This document shows positions 27,569 to 36,928 of a stretch of 64,000 nucleotides of DNA, one piece after another. The notes under the pieces were generated by a model. That model made no database searches and had not been told where the DNA came from. It was given only the letters and a program-made list of their open reading frames with translations. The DNA comes from JABDQZ01 sp963801985. Lineage in GTDB: Bacteria; Pseudomonadota; Gammaproteobacteria; Chromatiales; Chromatiaceae. The stretch is taken from positions 1-64,000 of the forward strand of contig CAWDGV010000008.1 of NCBI GenBank assembly GCA_963801985.1. The letters are read 5' to 3'. How positions within the stretch are numbered: the stretch's first letter is position 1; each line of letters starts with the position of its first letter. The position numbers and the translations under genes were made by a program.

Positions 27569-28167
27569 TGAATTTTAAATATCTAACATCAGATGGTTAT
27601 TCAATAACCCTGGCAGCTATTTTAATGGTGAATTTGCTCTTGCATGACAGTCAGTTACAGGCGTCTGAACCTTTGGACGTTATGCAGCTGGATAATGTTT
27701 CATGGCGCCTGGTTACCGATGGCGTTATGGGAGGTGTCTCAGAAGGCAGTACATCTATTGTGGATGCTGATGACATCGCCTGTGTTGCGCTTACCGGGCA
27801 GGTCCGGACCGAAAATAACGGTGGATTTATCCAGATAGCCACGGATATTGATGAAAACACTGCCAGGAGTGCGGATAGCTACCAGGGCATTGTGCTTAAG
27901 ATCAAGGCAAACGGGGAAAACTACAATCTTCATTTGCGAACTTCAGACCTATGGTTTCCCTGGCAGGCATACCGGGCTACGTTTAAAACCAGTGGAGAAT
28001 GGCAGGTCATCAAAATACCCTTCGATTTATTTACGGCCTACAAAACCGGAGAAGCTCTCAACATACAAAACCTGAAACGTATTGGCGTTGTTGCAATTGG
28101 TCGGGAATTTAGCGCAGATATCTGTGTTGCCAGTGTCGGGTTCTACAGGGAAGCAGCGATAAAATAG
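27568..28167 (+). CDS. Exported CIA30-domain protein
   Basis: The 199-residue protein has a probable signal (about residues 12-33, YSITLAAILMVNLLLHDSQL). A CIA30 (complex I intermediate-associated protein 30)-type jelly-roll domain follows: WRLVTDGVMGGVSEGS near 46, FIQIATDIDEN near 88, DLWFPWQAYRATFKTSGEW near 128. In bacteria this domain is carbohydrate-binding-like and of unknown role. It is coupled to the 55-residue frame upstream and converges with the rhodanese gene. Confidence 0.75.
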   Translation: MNFKYLTSDGYSITLAAILMVNLLLHDSQLQASEPLDVMQLDNVSWRLVTDGVMGGVSEGSTSIVDADDIACVALTGQVRTENNGGFIQIATDIDENTARSADSYQGIVLKIKANGENYNLHLRTSDLWFPWQAYRATFKTSGEWQVIKIPFDLFTAYKTGEALNIQNLKRIGVVAIGREFSADICVASVGFYREAAIK

Positions 28168-28194
28168 GTTCTTTTGGTCAGTTGCTGCTCAATT

Positions 28195-28629
28195 TTATTG
28201 TGAAGCTGATTTAATCCATCCCAGGTAACCTTCTGCATAATTGCTGACATTGGTATAACCCATCTGCTGCAGGGTTTCCGCTGCCATTGGACTGCGCAGG
28301 CCTCCACCGCAATAGACAACAATAGGCGTATCTTTTGTTGCGGCAGCAGATTGCACCCTAAATTCCAGCCAGCCTCGCGGTATATTGATATTTTGCGGGA
28401 CATCGATTGCACCACCCATGCGTTGGATTTCGTCCTTGGTGCGGATATCGATCAGAAGCAGGTCAGGCTCATCATCCAGTTGTTTTTTCAGACTGGCTGT
28501 ATCAATTGTCCGGGTATTCTGCTCGGCTTTAAACTGTAATTCCTGTCCGGATGGGATTTCATTTGCAGCAGAATAAGCTGTCGCGAAAGCCAATGAACCA
28601 GCTACAAGCAGGGTGATTAATTTTGTCAT
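28195..28629 (-). CDS. Periplasmic single-domain rhodanese
   Basis: The 144-residue protein has a signal peptide (MTKLITLLVAGSLAFATAYS) and one rhodanese domain. The active loop is CGGGLRS near residue 108, with Cys as the persulfide carrier. The LLIDIRTKDEIQRMGGAIDV segment is the usual CH2A-like region. It should transfer or sense sulfane sulfur in the periplasm, near the sigma/anti-sigma pair and the TlpA-like protein. An AGGAGAACTGGAAA Shine-Dalgarno lies directly upstream. Confidence 0.85.
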   Translation of the reverse strand: MTKLITLLVAGSLAFATAYSAANEIPSGQELQFKAEQNTRTIDTASLKKQLDDEPDLLLIDIRTKDEIQRMGGAIDVPQNINIPRGWLEFRVQSAAATKDTPIVVYCGGGLRSPMAAETLQQMGYTNVSNYAEGYLGWIKSASQ

Positions 28630-28917
28630 TTTCCAGTTCTCCTTTTAGATAGATACCAGTTAATCACACGATGAGTTGTCAGACACCAAAAATATGGCAA
28701 TGAATCAACAAATTCCAGCGCAGTATTTGAGGTTTTACCCAGATCAGTGAAGGTTAATAAAAATCTCTGATTAAGGTGATTTGTAGCCGTTTTATAAGGC
28801 TGATGGCTGATAAATATCAATCCAACAGCTGAGACTAAAGCTTTATTTTTAGTTGCCGATACAAAAACATAAAACTTATAAAAACCCGGTAATGGGCATT
28901 CGATCTGGAGAGAGACA

Positions 28918-30969
28918 TTGAGTTTTTTAGATAAGTGCAGTTTAGGCTGGCTGGTAAAATCCACGACGATTAAAAACAGAATCTGGTTTGGCTTTGGCCT
29001 GATACTGGTTGTTCTGACTGCCGTGTCGTTAAGTACCCTGTCACAATTTACAGCATTAAGCTCCGGGATCAATGCTGTTACCGAGAAAATACAGCCTGCC
29101 GTGCTAACCTCGCAAAACCTGGCATTTGAACTGGAATCAGCCAATAACTCGCTGGGTTTTTACATGCTGACCAAGGATGAGCAATACAAGGAGAGTTACT
29201 TTCGCTCGCTCAATGAAGCTGCCTCGACGATAAAGGCCCTTCAGGCTCATGAGTATATTTCGGCTAATGATAAATACCGTTCTGAAGTGGAAGTAATTGT
29301 CGCTGATATTACCATGCTTTCCAGCTTCAAGGACCAGGTGGTTGACCTGGTCACAAATGATATTCGTAATATCCCTGCAATGAGGTTGGCCGGTGAAAAG
29401 CTCAACCCGATGGCGCAGCAAATGCAGGGCATGCTGAGCCAGATGATACTGTCTGAATGGGGCGAGGAAAATATTGATGATGAACGTTCTGAGTTACGCC
29501 AGACTATCTATGACCTGCGTTATTACAATGCCCAGCTTGTCGGTGAATTAAGAACTTTTCTTGCATTTCGGGACAAGATCAATATTACCAACATGAATTC
29601 GATGACGGAGGTCATGGATTCCAAGGTCGCTGCAGTTGCTGAAGCCGGCGATATGTTGACTTTCGAGCAGGCTGAAATTATGCCTGAGTATCAAAAAGTA
29701 CTGGTTGAGTATAAGAAAGCGCTGGAGGAAACAGTCAAGCTGCATAGTTCTGAGCAGTATCGTAATGATATTTACCTGACAAAAACAGAAATTGGTCCGG
29801 TAATCGTCAAGTCCCAGCAGGAACTGGTAACGCTGGTTAACGAACTTCGTGATGATATAGCCCATGAAAGTAGCGCTTTGCAGGATGATGCCAATGCGGC
29901 AAGTTCTAAAGTGATTGCCGGTATGTCTGTCGGTGTCCTGCTAGGTATCATTATTGCCTTCTTCATGAGCCGCATGATTACTTTCCCAATTAACGAAGTT
30001 GTGCGTGCATTTGATGACCTGGCAGAGGGTGAAGGTGATTTAACCAGTCGCCTGCGCTCCGAGGGTAAATCCGAAATGGCACAAATGTCCGACGGCTTTA
30101 ACCGTTTTGCCACGAAAGTTCATAATCTTGTGTCACAGGTAGCGGAAGAAATCCAAAGCCTGACATCGGTGGTGCAGAATGTTTCAACCATTGTTGACCA
30201 GACCAAGCAGGGTTCTTTGCAGCAACGCGAGCAGACTGGCCAGGTGGCAACGGCGATTACGGAAATGACAGCCACGGTTCAGGAAGTAGCCTCAAATGCC
30301 AACCTGGCAGCAGAATCAGCGCAACTGGCGGATGGTAATGCGAAAACCGGACAATCCGTAGTAACTGAAACCATTGATTCAATTAATGCGCTGGCCTCCG
30401 AAATTGAAACCGGTGCCAACGTTATCTATGAACTGGAAAAAGATGCAGAGGCTATTGGCTCAGTCCTGGATGTTATCAGGGGAATTGCTGAACAGACCAA
30501 CCTGCTGGCGCTCAATGCGGCGATTGAAGCGGCGCGTGCAGGTGAACAGGGACGTGGCTTTGCAGTCGTTGCTGACGAGGTAAGAACGCTGGCCAGCAGG
30601 ACGCAGGATTCTACCAAGGAAATTCAGAACATGATTGACAGTCTGCAGTCGCAGGCCCGTGCTGCGGTAAAGGCAATTGTTCAAGGCCAGGAAAAGGCTA
30701 AAACCAGTGTTGAAAACGCTTCAGATGCCGGTGATGCATTAAATGCGATTGCTGATTCAGTGGCTAACATTACCAACATGAACATCCAGATCGCTTCCGC
30801 TTCTGAGCAGCAGGGCGTGGTTGCCGAGGAAATTAACCAGAATGTTGTCAATATCAGCCAGGTTGCTGATGAAAATGCTTCAGCATCTGAACGCCTGGCT
30901 ACATCCAGTGATCAACTTGCAAGATTGACGGACGATTTACGTGCTCTCGTTTCGCATTTCAAATATTAA
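28918..30969 (+). CDS. Methyl-accepting chemotaxis protein
   Basis: The 683-residue receptor starts at a TTG with GGAGAGAGAC upstream; no ATG fits better. There is a membrane helix near 24-45, a periplasmic helical sensor of about 290 residues, a second helix (VIAGMSVGVLLGIIIAFFM, about 337-357), a HAMP domain and a signalling domain. The tip reads GIAEQTNLLALNAAIEAARA, which is the MCP hairpin. There is no visible C-terminal CheR-docking pentapeptide. The ligand cannot be predicted. Confidence 0.93.
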   Translation: MSFLDKCSLGWLVKSTTIKNRIWFGFGLILVVLTAVSLSTLSQFTALSSGINAVTEKIQPAVLTSQNLAFELESANNSLGFYMLTKDEQYKESYFRSLNEAASTIKALQAHEYISANDKYRSEVEVIVADITMLSSFKDQVVDLVTNDIRNIPAMRLAGEKLNPMAQQMQGMLSQMILSEWGEENIDDERSELRQTIYDLRYYNAQLVGELRTFLAFRDKINITNMNSMTEVMDSKVAAVAEAGDMLTFEQAEIMPEYQKVLVEYKKALEETVKLHSSEQYRNDIYLTKTEIGPVIVKSQQELVTLVNELRDDIAHESSALQDDANAASSKVIAGMSVGVLLGIIIAFFMSRMITFPINEVVRAFDDLAEGEGDLTSRLRSEGKSEMAQMSDGFNRFATKVHNLVSQVAEEIQSLTSVVQNVSTIVDQTKQGSLQQREQTGQVATAITEMTATVQEVASNANLAAESAQLADGNAKTGQSVVTETIDSINALASEIETGANVIYELEKDAEAIGSVLDVIRGIAEQTNLLALNAAIEAARAGEQGRGFAVVADEVRTLASRTQDSTKEIQNMIDSLQSQARAAVKAIVQGQEKAKTSVENASDAGDALNAIADSVANITNMNIQIASASEQQGVVAEEINQNVVNISQVADENASASERLATSSDQLARLTDDLRALVSHFKY

Positions 30970-30984
30970 CTTATTGATTGCGGA

Positions 30985-32193
30985 CTAGAAGTAATAGGCC
31001 AGCTCGAACTGCATGTAATCATCGTTACGGTAAAAGCTTAACGGGTCCTGCAGATCAATATCATTGAAAAAACGGCCTTCCAGGGTGGCTTTCCAGGAAT
31101 TGCCAAGCCTGCGGCTGGCTTCCATTGATACGGTATTACCATGACCGTCCATGTCCACGATGATTCCCAATAAGGCCTCGGTATTTTGAACATCATTCAT
31201 CGTCAGCCGGGCACCCAGCATCAGGTCATTATCAAATGGCGTGGTGGCGGATTTTTTACCGTCATTAAAAATATACTCCGCGATCAGGCCCAGGTCAGCA
31301 TCACTTTCGACAATGCCAACAAAGGTATACTCAAAACCACCAACGGCGGCAAAATAACGTCCATTGCTTTGGCCTGACCGGGTTAAGGCTTCCAGCTTCC
31401 ATAACCACTCGTCTGTAACCAGTTGCAGATCAAGAGAGGTCTGGTCAATTGTCTGGTAATAGGGCACCAGTACCGGTTCATTCTGCGCATTGAGTTCTAG
31501 CAGGGGCTCAGCATCACGGCTGGTACCGCTAAAGTGTGCCAGGCCAATTTCCCAGTCACCGATAGAGTGACTCCAGCGTATGGCAAAGTCGATGTGATCA
31601 TCGCCCTTGGAGTCAGCATACCTTGCCCGGTCAGTATCAATGACAGGCTGGGTACGGAGTCTGCCTTTCTCTCCCGGAAAAGTCCTTTCACGAAATCCTG
31701 GCAGTATGAAAAAATCCAGCGTTCCCCAGTCCTGTATCCAGGCAAAGTTGATCATCGGCTGGCCCAGTTTTTCTTCACCATCCGGATTTTCTACCAGGTC
31801 CGTCTGGTTAATGATGTCGACCAGGTGCTGGGATTCCGTGACGCCCCAGAAAACTTTTCTGATTCCCAGCCTCAGTTCCCAGTTGTAAGAAGCTTTCAGC
31901 CAGGTGAGTTCGCGAATGTCAACATGACTGCGTTCATCATCATGCTGGTCCCAGCGAACAAAGGGAACAAAGGTAAAACTCTGATTGCGGTTATCCCATT
32001 CGTGATAGAACTCGGGTTGTGCCGACAGGGAAAAATTACTGTCTTCCTGCTTGCTGTCCAGTGGATCTTCAAAAAAATAACGCGCTTCGGCACTGATATA
32101 GCCAGACCATTCATAGGCCTGGCTATTGGTTGCCAGGGTCAATGTACAGAGTAAGGCAGCTAACCTCGCTTTATAACGCAGGGGTTCTGTCAT
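30985..32193 (-). CDS. Outer-membrane beta-barrel protein in an RND envelope operon
   Basis: The 402-residue protein has a signal peptide (LAALLCTLTLATNSQAYEW) and alternating aromatic beta strands to a C-terminal phenylalanine (YMQFELAYYF), the mark of a BAM-folded barrel. The motif YEWSGYISAEARYFFEDP opens the mature part. It overlaps the LolA-like gene by 4 bp (ATGA), and that gene in turn overlaps the RND transporter, so the three act together, probably in lipid or hydrophobic-substrate transfer to the outer membrane. The cargo is unknown. Confidence 0.78.
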   Translation of the reverse strand: MTEPLRYKARLAALLCTLTLATNSQAYEWSGYISAEARYFFEDPLDSKQEDSNFSLSAQPEFYHEWDNRNQSFTFVPFVRWDQHDDERSHVDIRELTWLKASYNWELRLGIRKVFWGVTESQHLVDIINQTDLVENPDGEEKLGQPMINFAWIQDWGTLDFFILPGFRERTFPGEKGRLRTQPVIDTDRARYADSKGDDHIDFAIRWSHSIGDWEIGLAHFSGTSRDAEPLLELNAQNEPVLVPYYQTIDQTSLDLQLVTDEWLWKLEALTRSGQSNGRYFAAVGGFEYTFVGIVESDADLGLIAEYIFNDGKKSATTPFDNDLMLGARLTMNDVQNTEALLGIIVDMDGHGNTVSMEASRRLGNSWKATLEGRFFNDIDLQDPLSFYRNDDYMQFELAYYF

Positions 32194-32984
32194 CGTGCAC
32201 GCTTGAGCGAGTTTTTATCAAAGTCACGATCAGTCAGGCCAGTTTTGAAAGCATAATTCGACCATAGCAGGGTAGTGGACTTGCCGGTCTGGTGATTGAC
32301 CATTTCAAAACGATCAGCACGGAAAATGCCTGGGAGGTATTCCTTGTAATCATGTTGGTTGAGTGTTTTCAGCAGGGAATCTTTCCTGTCATAGAACTCG
32401 ATTTTGACTGGACGCAGATGTCCCTTGTCGAGCCAGACAATCTGGCGCGTGTAGCCGGAGTGTTCATAGGCCGGGTAGGCTTCAATAACATGGGTATCAT
32501 GATCATTGAGTTTTTCATCCCTGAGCCACTTGTAAGTGTATTTCTGTACTTCCTGTGAAGTGAGGTCTTCATAGGCAAATTCACTGCCCATAAAAGGTCC
32601 TGACTTGTTGCGTGAACTGATACGTTTCACGCGTTTCAATGCAGGCAGGTATAACCATTGATCATCCGGTTTCAATGCGTGGGTAAAGCTGAGAAATGCG
32701 GTACCTTTAACATCTGCTGGAGTATCAAAAATACTCATGGATTTATCACCGTCACCTTCAACCTCAAGTGTCCTGGTGCGTATCTCGCGCGTTGCCTCAT
32801 CACCCTGTTTATTGCGCAGTATCATTACCAGTTCACTGGTCTGGTCCACCCAGCCTGAATCACGCTGGTCACTTTCAGTGGCGATAGCCAGGCCTTTTTC
32901 TTCCGGTGTTTCTGCCTGTGCGGGAAAAGCGGTCAGTAGTAGTAAAGAAGCGGCTGTGAAAGTGTTTAATAAATAATATTTCAT
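32190..32984 (-). CDS. Outer-membrane lipoprotein-sorting (LolA-like) periplasmic protein
   Basis: The 264-residue protein has a signal peptide (LLNTFTAASLLLLTAFPAQA). The fold belongs to the LolA/LppX-like half-barrel group often named outer membrane lipoprotein-sorting protein: TAFLSFTHALKPDDQWLYLP, the basic RVKRISSRNKSGPFMGSEFAYEDL segment, and GYTRQIVWLDKGHLRPVKIE. Such proteins carry lipids between an RND pump and an outer-membrane partner. Both flanking genes overlap it by 4 bp. Confidence 0.83.
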   Translation of the reverse strand: MKYYLLNTFTAASLLLLTAFPAQAETPEEKGLAIATESDQRDSGWVDQTSELVMILRNKQGDEATREIRTRTLEVEGDGDKSMSIFDTPADVKGTAFLSFTHALKPDDQWLYLPALKRVKRISSRNKSGPFMGSEFAYEDLTSQEVQKYTYKWLRDEKLNDHDTHVIEAYPAYEHSGYTRQIVWLDKGHLRPVKIEFYDRKDSLLKTLNQHDYKEYLPGIFRADRFEMVNHQTGKSTTLLWSNYAFKTGLTDRDFDKNSLKRAR

Positions 32985-35353
32985 GGTTTTTTTCCTTCGA
33001 ACTTCATCAGCAGGGGGGGTAATAAAAGAAAATCAATTATCAGGGCAGCTGCGATAACGATGGCAGTCAGTAAACCCATTCCCGAATTCAGCTGGAAGGC
33101 AGACGTGGCCAACACCATGAACCCGGCAATCAATACAAGCGTGGTAATCAACAGGGCTCGTCCAACCGAGTGAAAGGCGTAGCGAACCGCATCGGCCGGG
33201 TCAGATTCATGCTCACGTCGTGCTCTGAGGTATTTGCTCAGAAAATGTACAGTATCATCAACCACGATTCCCAGCGTCATACCGGTAACCACCGACAGGG
33301 CAAGACCGACTTCACCGACAAAAATTGCCCAGATTCCAAAGCCTACGGCAGCAGGAACCAGGTTGGGGATTAACGAAATGAAGCCGATCTTCAATGAACG
33401 GAACGCGATAACCAGTATCGCCGAGATGAGTATCAGGGCAACGGTGGTTCCAATCAGCATACTTTGTATATTTCGTTTACCAATATGGGCAAACATGAGT
33501 GTAGGGCTGGCACCGGCCGTCTGAAATTGAGGCGCATTTTCTGCAAACCATTGCTGTACCCGGTCCTCCAAAGCGAGGACAGCTTTGGTTGACATAACAC
33601 GGAAAGTCACACTTACGCGTGTGGCTGATTTATCGACGTTGACCTGGTTATTCAGATCCAGTCCGTAAGGTAGCGACATTTCATAGAGCAACAGGTACTG
33701 GGCGGCGAGATCCTGCTGGTCTGGCAAACGATACCAGTTCGGGTCATCTCCGTGCATGTTCTTGTTGAGCCGGGTAAATACATCGGTAATCGAATTGACG
33801 TGAAATACATCCGGCTGGGTTCTTAGCCAGGAGACCAGGTCATGGACCTTGCCAAGATATTCAGGGTTGGCAATGCCATTAGGCTTTCCGGAGGGTATTG
33901 AGTAATCTATCCGGTATAGGCCTCCCAGGTGTTCGTCCAGGTAATCGGCATCCATCCTGAACTCAACACTCTCGTCAAAATAATGCACAAAGATATCGTT
34001 CAGCTCATTACGTGGAACCATGAGAATCAGTGCCACGGCAATACCACCCACGCCAAATAGCAGCTTTCTGTTATGCCTGATAATAAACTCAGCCAGCTTA
34101 TCCATCAGACCGGGCTTGTCTTTATCCATAGCTTTGCCAGAACCACCTGGCATTAATGAAACAAAGGCGGGTAAAAAAGTGATCGACAGGAAAAAAGCGG
34201 CGATAACGCCAAAAGCGACAAAGTTACCCAGATGCCTGAACGGTGGCGCATCTGAAAAATTCATACTTAAGAAACCAATAGCCGTGGTGATGCTTGTCAG
34301 AAAAACAGGTTGAAGATTAATGCGCAGACTTTCTGACATGGCTGCTCTGCGATCTTTACCAAGCTGTAAATGATGCTGATAGGAAGACAGGATATGCACG
34401 CTGTCGGCAATAGCAATGGTGAGAATCATGGTAGGTGCTGTTGACGAGGGTGGAGTGATCGGGAAGCCGATATGCCCACCAATACCCATGGCAGCCAGTA
34501 TTGATAACAGGATTACGATCAAGGTTGCAATTGTGCCGGGCAGCGTATTTACAACGGAACGCACGATTGCCCATAAAGATGACAGCCTAGAAGCAGTTCG
34601 GGCCTCGTAACGGTTATTGATACTGAGTAGAATCAGCAGTGCTATGAGCATGACCAGGAAGCTTAATGGTACCAGCGTAGCCATATCACCGCGCGCCATT
34701 TCCGAGAAGGCATTGTTCATGAATATCATGCCATTAAGACGCACGTTCAGATCCGGGTATTTTTGTCTCAGCTTGTCGGCCAGGTCCCTGGAAAAACTGA
34801 CTACCTCGGGTGTTTCTTTTGTTTCATCCTTGCCGGGCAACTGTATGGTGACATTGATGCCACTGACCGTGGTATCTTCCGAGATCAGTCTTTTATAAAT
34901 GATGGGTTCTGCAGTGGCGATGGCCTCAATGGCTTTCAATTCTTCAGTAGACAATGATGGGCTGCCTTCGACCAGGTCGCGGACAATCAGGTCATCTTCT
35001 TCTGCCTCCGTGTGCTGGAAATTACTGATTGAATCGACACGGATTGAATAGGGTATCTGCCAGGATTGCTCGGTTAGCCATTCCACCGCTTCCAGTGTCT
35101 GATTGCTGACAACGGCATTATCTTTAGGCGTGAGGATAAAAAGAACGTTGTCGTCCTTGGTATAAGAATTTTCCAGGTTCTCAAAAGCTTTCAGCTGGGG
35201 ATTATCTTCACTGAAGAAAATGCGGTAGTTGTTGGTGAATTCTAAATATTGGCCCCCCGTGGCTGCCAGCATGACAAGCAGTGGCATCAGGATCAGCAGC
35301 GGCCAGCGATAGCGCATGACCCAGTTGCCGAACCAGGACTCAAATTTATGCAT
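32981..35353 (-). CDS. RND/MMPL-family transporter
   Basis: The 790-residue protein has two halves, each with a large periplasmic domain followed by a cluster of membrane helices; about 12 helices in total. The second half has the conserved GMTLGIVVDDTVHFLSKYLRA, whose DD pair sits in a membrane segment; the first half has TIAIADSVHILSSYQHHL. The layout is of the HpnN/MMPL kind, used for lipids. The gene leads a three-gene operon with the LolA-like and beta-barrel genes. Confidence 0.88.
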   Translation of the reverse strand: MHKFESWFGNWVMRYRWPLLILMPLLVMLAATGGQYLEFTNNYRIFFSEDNPQLKAFENLENSYTKDDNVLFILTPKDNAVVSNQTLEAVEWLTEQSWQIPYSIRVDSISNFQHTEAEEDDLIVRDLVEGSPSLSTEELKAIEAIATAEPIIYKRLISEDTTVSGINVTIQLPGKDETKETPEVVSFSRDLADKLRQKYPDLNVRLNGMIFMNNAFSEMARGDMATLVPLSFLVMLIALLILLSINNRYEARTASRLSSLWAIVRSVVNTLPGTIATLIVILLSILAAMGIGGHIGFPITPPSSTAPTMILTIAIADSVHILSSYQHHLQLGKDRRAAMSESLRINLQPVFLTSITTAIGFLSMNFSDAPPFRHLGNFVAFGVIAAFFLSITFLPAFVSLMPGGSGKAMDKDKPGLMDKLAEFIIRHNRKLLFGVGGIAVALILMVPRNELNDIFVHYFDESVEFRMDADYLDEHLGGLYRIDYSIPSGKPNGIANPEYLGKVHDLVSWLRTQPDVFHVNSITDVFTRLNKNMHGDDPNWYRLPDQQDLAAQYLLLYEMSLPYGLDLNNQVNVDKSATRVSVTFRVMSTKAVLALEDRVQQWFAENAPQFQTAGASPTLMFAHIGKRNIQSMLIGTTVALILISAILVIAFRSLKIGFISLIPNLVPAAVGFGIWAIFVGEVGLALSVVTGMTLGIVVDDTVHFLSKYLRARREHESDPADAVRYAFHSVGRALLITTLVLIAGFMVLATSAFQLNSGMGLLTAIVIAAALIIDFLLLPPLLMKFEGKKP

Positions 35354-35546
35354 TGATTTTCTCCACGGGGTATTTGCCGATCAGTTTACGATGTTTTTGG
35401 ACAATTCTCGATGATTAGCCAGAAACAACTAAGCCAACCCGGTAACGCAATCCGGGATCTATAAGAAAAGCAGATATATTCCTTTGAGGGGCCGCGACTG
35501 GTGATTAAAGACAGGCTGAATCCGGGCTGTTTTTTGCTGTTTCTAA

Positions 35547-35870
35547 CTAATAACGACCGCGGCTTGGTGGATAGTACCTGTTCATCTGTCGATTTGGAGG
35601 CCGATGGCGGTTTTCATAGCCATATCGACCATAACTTGGGGATTTGCCACGATATGAGTGACGATGGTTATCTCTACCATTCTGGTAGCCGTATTTATGG
35701 TAGTTTTTTATGTGTTGACGACTGTTTTCATCATACATCCCTGTTGGCTCAGGTTTTGAGTCTTTGTCCTTGTCCTCATCCTTGTCTCTAGCCATGCTGT
35801 TTGTCGATGTGCATAAGGCAATGGTAGCGACAATCAACATAAATCCTGTTTTTCTCAGAGCTGATAGCAT
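35547..35870 (-). CDS. Small exported Arg/Tyr-rich protein
   Basis: The protein is 107 residues from MLSALRKTGFMLIVATIALC, a signal peptide. An acidic patch follows (KDEDKDKDSKPEP), then a low-complexity tail rich in Arg, Tyr, Asn, Pro and Gly that ends PPSRGRY. The start at 35870 follows GGAGAAAGCA, better than the upstream ATGs. The composition suggests an unstructured envelope protein that binds anionic polymers or minerals; this is only a guess. Confidence 0.65.
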   Translation of the reverse strand: MLSALRKTGFMLIVATIALCTSTNSMARDKDEDKDKDSKPEPTGMYDENSRQHIKNYHKYGYQNGRDNHRHSYRGKSPSYGRYGYENRHRPPNRQMNRYYPPSRGRY

Positions 35871-36023
35871 TGCTTTCTCCTGATCCATTACTAATTTCAA
35901 TAAAAAATGATACTAAAATAGTAGACGGAAACTGCAGATTTTTCCGTATTCATGGGTTAATACCAACAAAATCCAAGGAAAATCATAATTGAGGGGTTAG
36001 GCCATTATCAATATTCTGAAAAC

Positions 36024-36093
36024 GTGAATATATGATCAATTCATATGGTTCCAATCCCTTGGTTGCCCCGTCTATGTACGGGGCATTTTTTTT
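36024..36093 (+). ncRNA. Candidate small RNA with its own promoter and terminator
   Basis: A strong intrinsic terminator on the plus strand (TGCCCCG/CGGGGCA stem, 36064-36085, then eight T) has no upstream gene on that strand. A possible promoter lies at the right distance: TTGAGG at 35989, a 17-nt spacer, TATTCT at 36012. The predicted transcript of about 70 nt has a first hairpin (ATATGA/TCATAT) and the terminator stem. The hairpin cannot serve the neighbouring minus-strand genes, because no T tract lies on that side. Confidence 0.4.
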
Positions 36094-36110
36094 AAAAACC
36101 TATGCGCATT

Positions 36111-36515
36111 TCAGCTTACACCCTTGCTTTTAAAGAAAGGTTTATATTTCATATCTTCGTAAAGTATGTGATCAACCCACCACTTTCTTAAAAATACAAG
36201 TAATTGGTCGGGGTCGTTCTTCTTTTTGATGATGTCCTGGCAGAAGCTGGCAATCTGTTCGCTATAGGCCGTATGTTTTTTTGAATGCTCGAGAAGGTCA
36301 GGGTAGTCATTTGCTTCAAGTAAATGTTCTTCCAAAAGAAAATGGTCAGAAACATAGTTTGTCAATTCCAATAGCACATCATCTATTGTTTCTGCCTCAT
36401 CAAAAGCCCCCGGGTTGCCGATAAGCTTGTTAATGACGTTAATGATCTTTTGATGCTGTGCATCAAGCCGTTGTACACCTACACTGAAGTCCGGTTTCCA
36501 TTCAATTTTTTGCAT
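36111..36515 (-). CDS. Bacteriohemerythrin
   Basis: The 134-residue protein is a single hemerythrin domain. It has the family start (IEWKPDFSVGVQRLDAQHQKI) and iron ligands His20, His/Glu in DHFLLEEHLLEAN, His in EHSKKHTAY, and His-Asp in WWVDHILYEDMKY. It binds oxygen at a non-heme diiron site; roles include oxygen delivery and sensing. It starts about 50 bp downstream of a possible small membrane protein on the same strand. Confidence 0.9.
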   Translation of the reverse strand: MQKIEWKPDFSVGVQRLDAQHQKIINVINKLIGNPGAFDEAETIDDVLLELTNYVSDHFLLEEHLLEANDYPDLLEHSKKHTAYSEQIASFCQDIIKKKNDPDQLLVFLRKWWVDHILYEDMKYKPFFKSKGVS

Positions 36516-36565
36516 AAAATTTAAGTTTAGCCATGAGTGAGCGATCGACCAAAAAACAGGAAAAA

Positions 36566-36700
36566 CTATTTAAAAAGATTACATCCTGGACGGCTAAAGC
36601 AGTACAACGCAATAGCAATGACTGTTATTAATACAGCAAGGTTAATCCAGAGCAAAAGATCCATTTTCCAGCCTGCCTGTTCCTTGGAAAGGTTAAACAT
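36566..36700 (-). CDS. Possible 44-residue single-helix membrane protein
   Basis: The frame MFNLSKEQAGWKMDLLLWIN continues with a hydrophobic run (LAVLITVIAIALYCF) and a short polar tail. An internal ATG (Met13), with GGAAA upstream, gives a 32-residue version. The composition is that of a small membrane protein, but the ribosome site for the first ATG is weak. The 413-bp stretch from 36516 to 36928 otherwise holds only the terminator at 36875. Confidence 0.35.
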   Translation of the reverse strand: MFNLSKEQAGWKMDLLLWINLAVLITVIAIALYCFSRPGCNLFK

Positions 36701-36874
36701 AATTCTAGCATTTCGTAGCGTTTGCTAAAAGTAAGCGGTTATCTCGTATTGAATTCAGTCTACCTTATGACTATTAAAAATTTTGATAGCTACTTAATTG
36801 AAAATGTGAACCAATCGACATTATTTGAAATTAATCGGTTTGATTTCTTCATGAATAATAGAGCTCATCATACA

Positions 36875-36899
36875 AAGCCCCATGATTCCAAAGGGGCTT
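36875..36899 (-). terminator. Terminator after the glucosylglycerate operon
   Basis: An AAGCCCC/GGGGCTT stem with an 11-nt loop lies 30 bp beyond the stop of the phosphorylase gene on the minus strand. The following T tract is short. A second GGGGCT at 36919 could pair instead for plus-strand transcription, which then meets seven T. Confidence 0.5.
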
Positions 36900-36928
36900 A
36901 TTGACTGCTGTTTCTTGAGGGGCTTTTT

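Noticed and set aside
28640..28740. A GGAAT sequence upstream of the single-domain rhodanese
   Set aside because: The -35 block is only partly matched and the -10 position reads TATTTTT. Treated as chance in AT-rich DNA.
28626..29144. A 172-codon minus-strand frame over the rhodanese leader and the start of the chemoreceptor
   Set aside because: It overlaps the receptor's coding sequence, has no recognisable domain and has no ribosome site.
36722..36904. A 60-codon plus-strand frame in the gap after hemerythrin
   Set aside because: There is no ribosome site, the composition is AT-rich, and it runs through the terminator hairpin.
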